Shown: positions 55,401 to 64,000 of the stretch, piece after piece | Layout: every line of letters begins with the position of its first letter | How positions within the stretch are numbered: position 1 is the first letter of the stretch | Assembly (NCBI GenBank): GCA_015227615.1 | Contig: JAALGZ010000014.1 | Coordinates: 1,178,001-1,242,000, forward strand | Source of the DNA: Labyrinthula sp. Ha | Lineage: Eukaryota; Sar; Bigyra; Labyrinthulida; Labyrinthulaceae | Length of the DNA: 64,000 nt | Direction: 5' to 3' | Program-made: the position numbers and the translations under genes | The notes under the pieces: model-generated | Told to the model about the DNA's origin: nothing | What the model saw: the letters and a program-made list of their open reading frames with translations, nothing else | Database searches by the model: none

Positions 55401-58400
55401 ATAAATCTTTGCCTAATTTGTTACTAAAATTTTAAACTAGGTACTTTGTGCAACTGAAATAGCTGAATCGAACACGAATATTTTTTTGAAAAAATATTTT
55501 ATGTTAATTTTATGGATACTAAAAGTAATTTAAAGTGAATTGGAAAAGAACTTGGTGAAGTTTTTATAGTGAAATCAAATTTTTTGGTGGCATCTGCACA
55601 AATGTCATTCTATTGGGAAAAGGATCACTTTTATGCAGAAATTAGCTGTACAAGGGCACCATATGGAAATCAAAGTATGAAACTTGCTACAGATGTGATA
55701 CTTTATGGTAAAATGGCTATATGAAACGATTTTTTCTTAAAAATAATTATTAACGAATAAATCTTTGCCTAATTTGTTACTAAAATTTTGAACTACGTAC
55801 TTTGTGCAACTGAAATAGCTGAATCGAACACGAATATTTTTTTGAAAAAGTATTTTATGTTAATTTTATGGATACTAAAAGTAATTTAAAGTGAATTGGA
55901 AAAGAACTTGGCTAAGTTTTTACAGTGAAATCAAATTTTTTAGTGGCATCTGCACAAATGTCATTCTATTGGGAAAAGGATCACTTTTATGCAGAAATTA
56001 GCTATACAAGGGCACCATATGGAAATCAAAGTATGAAACTTGCTACAGATATGATACTTTATTTTAAAATGGCTATATGAAATGATTTTTTCTTAAAAAT
56101 AAGTATTAACGAATAAATCTTTGTCTAATTTGTTACTAAAATTTTAAACTAGGTACTTTGTGCAACTGAAATACCTGAATCGAACACGAATATTTTTTTG
56201 AAAAAATATTTTATGCTGATTTTATGGATACTAAAAGTAATTTGAGGTGGCTTGGAAAAGAATTTGGCTAAGTTTTTACAGTGAAATCAAATTTTTTAGT
56301 GGCATCTGCACAAATGTCATTCTATTGGGAAAAGGATCACTTTTATGCAGAAATTAGCTGTACAAGGGCACCATATGGATATCAAAGTATGAAACTTGCT
56401 ACAGATATGATACTTTATTTTAAAATGGCTATATGAAATGATTTTTTCTTAAAAATAAGTATTAACGAATAAATATTTGTCTAATTTGTTACTAAAATTT
56501 TAAACTAGGTACTTTGTGCAACTGAAATAGCTGAATCGAACACCAATATTTTATGAAAAAATATTTTATGCTGATTTTATGGATACTAAAAGTAATTTGA
56601 GGTGGCTTGGAAAAGAATTTGGCTAAGTTTTTACAGCGAAATTAAATTTTTTAGTGGCATCTGCACAAGTTCATTCTATTGGGAAAAGGATCACTTTTAT
56701 GCAGAAATTAGCTGTACAAGGGCACCATATGGATATCAAAGTATGAAACTTGCTACAGATATGATACTTTATTTTAAAATGGCTATATGAAATGATTTTT
56801 TCTTAAAAATAAGTATTAACAAATAAATCATTGCCTAATTTGTTACTAAAATTTTAAACTAGGTACTTTGTGCAACTGAAATAGCTGAATCGAACACGAA
56901 TATTTTATGAAAAAATATTTTATGTTAATTTTATGGATACTAAAAGTAATTTAAAGTGAATTGGAAAAGAATTTGGCTAAGTTTTTACAGTGAAATCAAA
57001 TTTTTTAGTGGCATCTGCACAAATGTCATTCTATTGGGAAAAGGATCACTTTTATGCAGAAATTAGCTGTACAAGGGCACCATATGGATACCAAAGTATG
57101 AAACTTGCTAAACATATGATATTTTATGGTAAAATGACTATATGAAACGATTTTAGTCGAAAACAGGTATTAACGAATAAATCTTTGCCTAATTTGTTAC
57201 TAAAATTTTAAACTAGGTACTTTGTGCAACTGAAATACCTGAATCGAACACGAATATTTTTTTGAAAAAATATTTTATGCTGATTTTATGGATACTAAAA
57301 GTAATTTGAGGTGGCTTGGAAAAGAATTTGGCTAAGTTTTTACAGTGAAATCAAATTTTTTAGTGGCATCTGCACAAATGTCATTCTATTGGGAAAAGGA
57401 TCACTTTTATGCAGAAATTAGCTGTACAAGGGCACCATATGGAAATCAAAGTATGAAACTTGCTAAACATATGATATTATATGGTAAAATAGCTATATGA
57501 AATGATTTTAGTCGAAAACAGGTATTAACGAATAAATCTTTGCCTAATTTGTTACTAAAATTTTAAACTAGGTACTTTGTGCAACTGAAATACCTGAATC
57601 GAACACGAATATTTTTTTGAAAAAATATTTTATGCTGATTTTATGGATACTAAAAGTAATTTGAGGTGGCTTGGAAAAGAATTTGGCTAAGTTTTTACAG
57701 TGAAATCAAATTTTTTAGTGGCATCTGCACAAATGTCATTCTATTGGGAAAAGGATCACTTTTATGCAGAAATTAGCTATACAAGGGCACCATATGGAAA
57801 TCAAAGTATGAAACTTGCTACAGATATGATACTTTATTTTAAAATGGCTATATGAAATGATTTTTTCTTAAAAATAAGTATTAACGAATAAATCTTTGTC
57901 TAATTTGTTACTAAAATTTTAAACTAGGTACTTTGTGCAACTGAAATACCTGAATCGAACACGAATATTTTTTTGAAAAAATATTTTATGCTGATTTTAT
58001 GGATACTAAAAGTAATTTAAAGTGAATTGGAAAAGAATTTGGCTAAGTTTTTATGGTGAAATCTAATTTTTTAGTGGCATCTGCACAAATGTCATTCTAT
58101 TGGGAAAAGGATCACTTTTATGCAGAAATTAGCTGTACAAGGGCACCATAGGGAAATCAAAGTATGAAACTTGCTACAGATGTGATATTTTATTTTAATA
58201 TGGTTATATGAAATAATCTTTTCTTTAAATTAGGTATTAACGAATAAATCTTTGTCTAATTTGTTACTAAAATTTTAAACTACGTACTTTGTGCAACTGA
58301 AATAGCTGAATCGAACACCAATATTTTATGAAAAAATATTTTATGCTGATTTTATAGTCACTAAAAGTAATTTAAAGTGAATTGGAAAAGAACTTGGCTA

Positions 58401-61400
58401 AGTTTTTACAGTGAAATCAAATTTTTTAGTGGCATCTGCACAAATGTCATTCTATTGGGAAAAGGATCACTTTTATGCAGAAATTAGCTATACAAGGGCA
58501 CCATATGGAAATCAAAGTATGAAACTTGCTACAGATATGATACTTTATTTTAAAATGGCTATATGAAATGATTTTTTCTTAAAAATAATTATTAACGAAT
58601 AAATCTTTGCCTAATTTGTTACTAAAATTTTGAACTACGTACTTTGTGCAACTGAAATAGCTGAATCGAACACGAATATTTTTTTGAAAAAGTATTTTAT
58701 GTTAATTTTATGGATACTAAAAGTAATTTAAAGTGAATTGGAAAAGAACTTGGCTAAGTTTTTACAGTGAAATCAAATTTTTTAGTGGCATCTGAACAAA
58801 TGTCATTCTATTGGGAAAAGGATCACTTTTATGCAGAAATTAGCTATACAAGGGCACCATATGGAAATCAAAGTATGAAACTTGCTACAGATATGATACT
58901 TTATTTTAAAATGGCTATATGAAATGATTTTTTCTTAAAAATAAGTATTAACGAATAAATCTTTGCCTAATTTGTTACTAAAATTTTAAACTAGGTACTT
59001 TGTGCAACTGAAATAGCTGAATCGAACACGAATATTTTATGAAAAAATATTTTATGTTAATTTTATGGATACTAAAAGTAATTTGAGGTGGCTTGGAAAA
59101 GAATTTGGCTAAGTTTTTACAGTGAAATCAAATTTTTTAGTGGCATCTGCACAAATGTCATTCTATTGGGAAAAGGATCACTTTTATGCAGAAATTAGCT
59201 GTACAAGGGCACCATATGGAAATCAAAGTATGAAACTTGCTAAACATATGATATTATATGGTAAAATAGCTATATGAAATGATTTTAGTCGAAAACAGGT
59301 ATTAACGAATAAATCTTTGCCTAATTTGTTACTAAAATTTTAAACTAGGTACTTTGTGCAACTGAAATACCTGAATCGAACACGAATATTTTTTTGAAAA
59401 AATATTTTATGCTGATTTTATGGATACTAAAAGTAATTTGAGGTGGCTTGGAAAAGAATTTGGCTAAGTTTTTACAGTGAAATCAAATTTTTTAGTGGCA
59501 TCTGCACAAATGTCATTCTATTGGGAAAAGGATCACTTTTATGCAGAAATTAGCTATACAAGGGCACCATATGGAAATCAAAGTATGAAACTTGCTACAG
59601 ATATGATACTTTATTTTAAAATGGCTATATGAAATGATTTTTTCTTAAAAATAAGTATTAACGAATAAATCTTTGTCTAATTTGTTACTAAAATTTTAAA
59701 CTAGGTACTTTGTGCAACTGAAATACCTGAATCGAACACGAATATTTTTTTGAAAAAATATTTTATGCTGATTTTATGGATACTAAAAGTAATTTGAGGT
59801 GGCTTGGAAAAGAATTTGGCTAAGTTTTTACAGTGAAATCAAATTTTTTAGTGGCATCTGCACAAGTTCATTCTATTGGGAAAAGGATCACTTTTATGCA
59901 GAAATTAGCTATACAAGGGCACCATATGGAAATCAAAGTATGAAACTTGCTAAACATATGATATTTTATGGTAAAATGACTATATGAAATAATCTTTTCT
60001 TTAAATTAGGTATTAACGAATAAATCTTTGTCTAATTTGTTACTAAAATTTTAAACTAGGTACTTTGTGCAACTGAAATAGCTGAATCGAACACGAATAT
60101 TTTTTTGAAAAAATATTTTATGTTAATTTTATGGATACTAAAAGTAATTTAAAGTGAATTGGAAAAGAACTTGGTGAAGTTTTTATAGTGAAATCAAATT
60201 TTTTGGTGGCATCTGCACAAATGTCATTCTATTGGGAAAAGGATCACTTTTATGCAGAAATTAGCTATACAAGGGCACCATATGGAAATCAAAGTATGAA
60301 ACTTGCTACAGATATGATACTTTATTTTAAAATGGCTATATGAAATGATTTTTTCTTAAAAATAAGTATTAACGAATAAATCTTTGTCTAATTTGTTACT
60401 AAAATTTTAAACTAGGTACTTTGTGCAACTGAAATACCTGAATCGAACACGAATATTTTTTTGAAAAAATATTTTATGCTGATTTTATGGATACTAAAAG
60501 TAATTTGAGGTGGCTTGGAAAAGAATTTGGCTAAGTTTTTACAGTGAAATCAAATTTTTTAGTGGCATCTGCACAAATGTCATTCTATTGGGAAAAGGAT
60601 CACTTTTATGCAGAAATTAGCTGTACAAGGGCACCATATGGATATCAAAGTATGAAACTTGCTACAGATATGATACTTTATTTTAAAATGGCTATATGAA
60701 ATGATTTTTTCTTAAAAATAAGTATTAACAAATAAATCATTGCCTAATTTGTTACTAAAATTTTAAACTACGTACTTTGTGCAACTGAAATAGCTCAATC
60801 GAACACGAATATTTTATGAAAAAATATTTTATGCTGATTTTATGGATACTAAAAGTAATTTAAAGTGAATTGGAAAAGAATTTGGCTAAGTTTTTATGGT
60901 GAAATCTAATTTTTTAGTGGCATCTGCACAAATGTCATTCTATTGGGAAAAGGATCACTTTTATGCAGAAATTAGCTGTACAAGGGCACCATAGGGAAAT
61001 CAAAGTATGAAACTTGCTAAACATATGATATTTTATGGTAAAATGACTATATGAAACGATTTTAGTCGAAAACAGGTATTAACGAATAAATCTTTGCCTA
61101 ATTTGTTACTAAAATTTTAAACTAGGTACTTTGTGCAACTGAAATACCTGAATCGAACACGAATATTTTTTTGAAAAAATATTTTATGTTAATTTTATGG
61201 ATACTAAAAGTAATTTAAAGTGAATTGGAAAAGAATTTGGCTAAGTTTTTACAGTGAAATCAAATTTTTTAGTGGCATCTGCACAAATGTCATTCTATTG
61301 GGAAAAGGATCACTTTTATGCAGAAATTAGCTGTACAAGGGCACCATATGGATATCAAAGTATGAAACTTGCTACAGATATGATACTTTATTTTAAAATG

Positions 61401-62040
61401 GCTATATGAAATGATTTTTCCTTAAAAATAAGTATTAACGAATAAATCTTTGCCTAATTTGTTACTAAAATTTTAAACTAGGTACTTTGTGCAACTGAAA
61501 TAGCTGAATCGAACACCAATATTTTATGAAAAAATATTTTATGCTGATTTTATGGATACTAAAAGTAATTTGAGGTGGCTTGGAAAAGAATTTGGCTAAG
61601 TTTTTACAGCGAAATTAAATTTTTTAGTGGCATCTGCACAAGTTCATTCTATTGGGAAAAGGATCACTTTTATGCAGAAATTAGCTGTACAAGGGCACCA
61701 TATGGATATCAAAGTATGAAACTTGCTACAGATATGATACTTTATTTTAAAATGGCTATATGAAATGATTTTTTCTTAAAAATAAGTATTAACAAATAAA
61801 TCATTGCCTAATTTGTTACTAAAATTTTAAACTACGTACTTTGTGCAACTGAAATAGCTGAATCGAACACCAATATTTTATGAAAAAATATTTTATGCTG
61901 ATTTTATAGTCACTAAAAGTAATTTAAAGTGAATTGGAAAAGAACTTGGCTAAGTTTTTACAGTGAAATCAAATTTTTTAGTGGCATCTGCACAAATGTC
62001 ATTCTATTGGGAAAAGGATCACTTTTATGCAGAAATTAGC

Positions 62041-62400
62041 TATATAAGGCACCAGAGGGAAATCAAAGTATGAAACTTGCCAAATATATGATTGAGAGGT
62101 AAAAATAGGGCTATATGAAATGATTTTTTCTTAAAATAAGTATTAACAAATAAATCATTGCCTAATTTGTTACTAAAATTTTAAACTACGTACTTTGTGC
62201 AACTGGAAATAGCTCACCGAACACGAATATTTGGCGAAAAATATTTTATGCTGATTTTATGGATATTAAAAGTAATTTAAAGTGAATTGAAAAAGAATTT
62301 ACAAGTTTTTATGGTGAAATCTAATTTTAGCGGCATCTGCACAAAGATACTATTAGAGTAGACGAAATATGATGGATAGGCGAATGACGAGCTGGCCAAA
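62041..62400 (+). repeat. Aberrant satellite monomer
   Basis: Unlike its neighbours, this unit has many small indels and substitutions clustered together (TATATAAGGCACCAGAGGG, TGATTGAGAGGTAAAAATAG, AACTGGAAATAGCTCACCG). Its second half ends in about 50 bp of unrelated sequence (from about 62346, ATACTATTAGAGTAGACG...) before normal repeat resumes at 62399. Confidence 0.8.
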
Positions 62401-64000
62401 ATTTTAAACTAGGTACTTTGTGCAACTGAAATACCTGAATCGAACACGAATATTTTTTTGAAAAAATATTTTATGTTAATTTTATGGATACTAAAAGTAA
62501 TTTAAAGTGAATTGGAAAAGAATTTGGCTAAGTTTTTACAGTGAAATCAAATTTTTTAGTGGCATCTGCACAAATGTCATTCTATTGGGAAAAGGATCAC
62601 TTTTATGCAGAAATTAGCTGTACAAGGGCACCATATGGATATCAAAGTATGAAACTTGCTACAGATATGATACTTTATTTTAAAATGGCTATATGAAATG
62701 ATTTTTCCTTAAAAATAAGTATTAACGAATAAATCTTTGCCTAATTTGTTACTAAAATTTTAAACTAGGTACTTTGTGCAACTGAAATAGCTGAATCGAA
62801 CACCAATATTTTATGAAAAAATATTTTATGCTGATTTTATGGATACTAAAAGTAATTTGAGGTGGCTTGGAAAAGAATTTGGCTAAGTTTTTACAGCGAA
62901 ATTAAATTTTTTAGTGGCATCTGCACAAGTTCATTCTATTGGGAAAAGGATCACTTTTATGCAGAAATTAGCTGTACAAGGGCACCATATGGATATCAAA
63001 GTATGAAACTTGCTACAGATATGATACTTTATTTTAAAATGGCTATATGAAATGATTTTTTCTTAAAAATAAGTATTAACAAATAAATCATTGCCTAATT
63101 TGTTACTAAAATTTTAAACTACGTACTTTGTGCAACTGAAATAGCTGAATCGAACACCAATATTTTATGAAAAAATATTTTATGCTGATTTTATAGTCAC
63201 TAAAAGTAATTTAAAGTGAATTGGAAAAGAACTTGGCTAAGTTTTTACAGTGAAATCAAATTTTTTAGTGGCATCTGCACAAATGTCATTCTATTGGGAA
63301 AAGGATCACTTTTATGCAGAAATTAGCTATACAAGGGCACCATATGGAAATCAAAGTATGAAACTTGCTAAACATATGATATTATATGGTAAAATAGCTA
63401 TATGAAATGATTTTAGTCGAAAACAGGTATTAACGAATAAATCTTTGCCTAATTTGTTACTAAAATTTTAAACTAGGTACTTTGTGCAACTGAAATACCT
63501 GAATCGAACACGAATATTTTTTTGAAAAAATATTTTATGCTGATTTTATGGATACTAAAAGTAATTTGAGGTGGCTTGGAAAAGAATTTGGCTAAGTTTT
63601 TACAGTGAAATCAAATTTTTTAGTGGCATCTGCACAAATGTCATTCTATTGGGAAAAGGATCACTTTTATGCAGAAATTAGCTATACAAGGGCACCATAT
63701 GGAAATCAAAGTATGAAACTTGCTACAGATATGATACTTTATTTTAAAATGGCTATATGAAATGATTTTTTCTTAAAAATAAGTATTAACGAATAAATCT
63801 TTGTCTAATTTGTTACTAAAATTTTAAACTAGGTACTTTGTGCAACTGAAATACCTGAATCGAACACGAATATTTTTTTGAAAAAATATTTTATGCTGAT
63901 TTTATGGATACTAAAAGTAATTTGAGGTGGCTTGGAAAAGAATTTGGCTAAGTTTTTATAGTGAAATCAAATTTTTTAGTGGCATCTGCACAAGTTCGTT

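Larger units (their letters stand above)
39611..64000 (+). repeat. ~355-bp satellite tandem array (about 69 monomers)
   Basis: Head-to-tail monomers of 354-356 bp from the diverged left edge to the window end, all in one orientation. Each has: a hairpin-prone AATATTTTTTTGAAAAAATATT (or AATATTTTATGAAAAAATATT) just before TTTTATGGATACTAAAAG; a well-conserved core (GGCATCTGCACAAATGTCATT, then TTGGGAAAAGGATCACTTTT); and variable blocks such as GGTGAAG or GGCTAAG, AAACATATGATATTT or ACAGATATGATACTT, TTTTAGTCGAAAACAGG or TTTTTTCTTAAAAATAAG. Ten monomers keep a 70-codon ATG frame (from 40261, 40616, 41327, 42038, 47706, 49125, 51252, 51608, 54803, 55157); the others carry stops. Non-coding satellite DNA is the best reading, possibly centromeric, pericentromeric or subtelomeric. 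Confidence 0.96.

Noticed and set aside
39611-64000. CRISPR array or a tandem gene family
   Set aside because: Units are about 355 bp with no repeat/spacer structure, the sequence is eukaryotic, and most units carry in-frame stops.

Overview
The window is nuclear DNA from an AT-rich single-celled eukaryote. Evidence: spliceosomal introns, U2AF65, CPSF30, cyclophilin A, an ERAD-type HERP-like protein, Ty1/copia LTR retrotransposons, and a very long satellite array. The genetic code looks standard. I cannot name the organism. A CPSF30-YTH fusion plus a DCD domain is most reminiscent of plant and algal (or related) lineages, and a lipase joined to a FYVE finger is familiar from stramenopiles, but neither is decisive.

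Gene models become coherent once very short introns are recognised. Eight introns of 26-31 nt (GT...AG, most ending TTAG) reconstruct (i) a 165-aa cyclophilin A in four exons, (ii) a 727-aa CPSF30 carrying YTH, DCD and KH-like domains in two exons, and (iii) a channel of about 2374 aa in five exons containing four complete 6TM-pore-CNBD repeats. In each case the exon lengths sum to a multiple of three and the joins restore family-conserved motifs. Other genes are single-exon: U2AF65, the HERP-like protein, and an FN3-lipase-FYVE protein.

Layout: 1-903 holds one copy of a tRNA-derived dispersed repeat; 904-2262 U2AF65 (+); 2320-9555 four-repeat cyclic-nucleotide-gated channel (-), convergent with U2AF65; 10005-14870 complete copia element (-) with an intact gag-pol; 14871-19378 no recognisable gene; 19379-19965 cyclophilin (-); 20472-21977 HERP-like (-); 21978-25602 non-coding with decayed coding scraps, including a kinase C-terminal tail; 25603-27815 CPSF30-YTH-DCD-KH (+); 29124-29313 second copy of the tRNA-derived repeat (-); 30764-33154 lipase (+); 33788-39154 an older solo LTR split by a young copia element (33834-38896) with apparently identical LTRs but a frameshift in RT; about 39611-64000 an unbroken tandem array of about 355-bp monomers (about 69 copies) running off the window end.

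The genes do not form one pathway. Two act in mRNA processing (U2AF65 in 3' splice site recognition, CPSF30-YTH in poly(A) site choice and m6A reading). This is notable beside introns so short that polypyrimidine tract, branch point and AG must lie within about 30 nt. The right third looks like heterochromatin (nested retroelements, satellite), possibly pericentromeric or subtelomeric.
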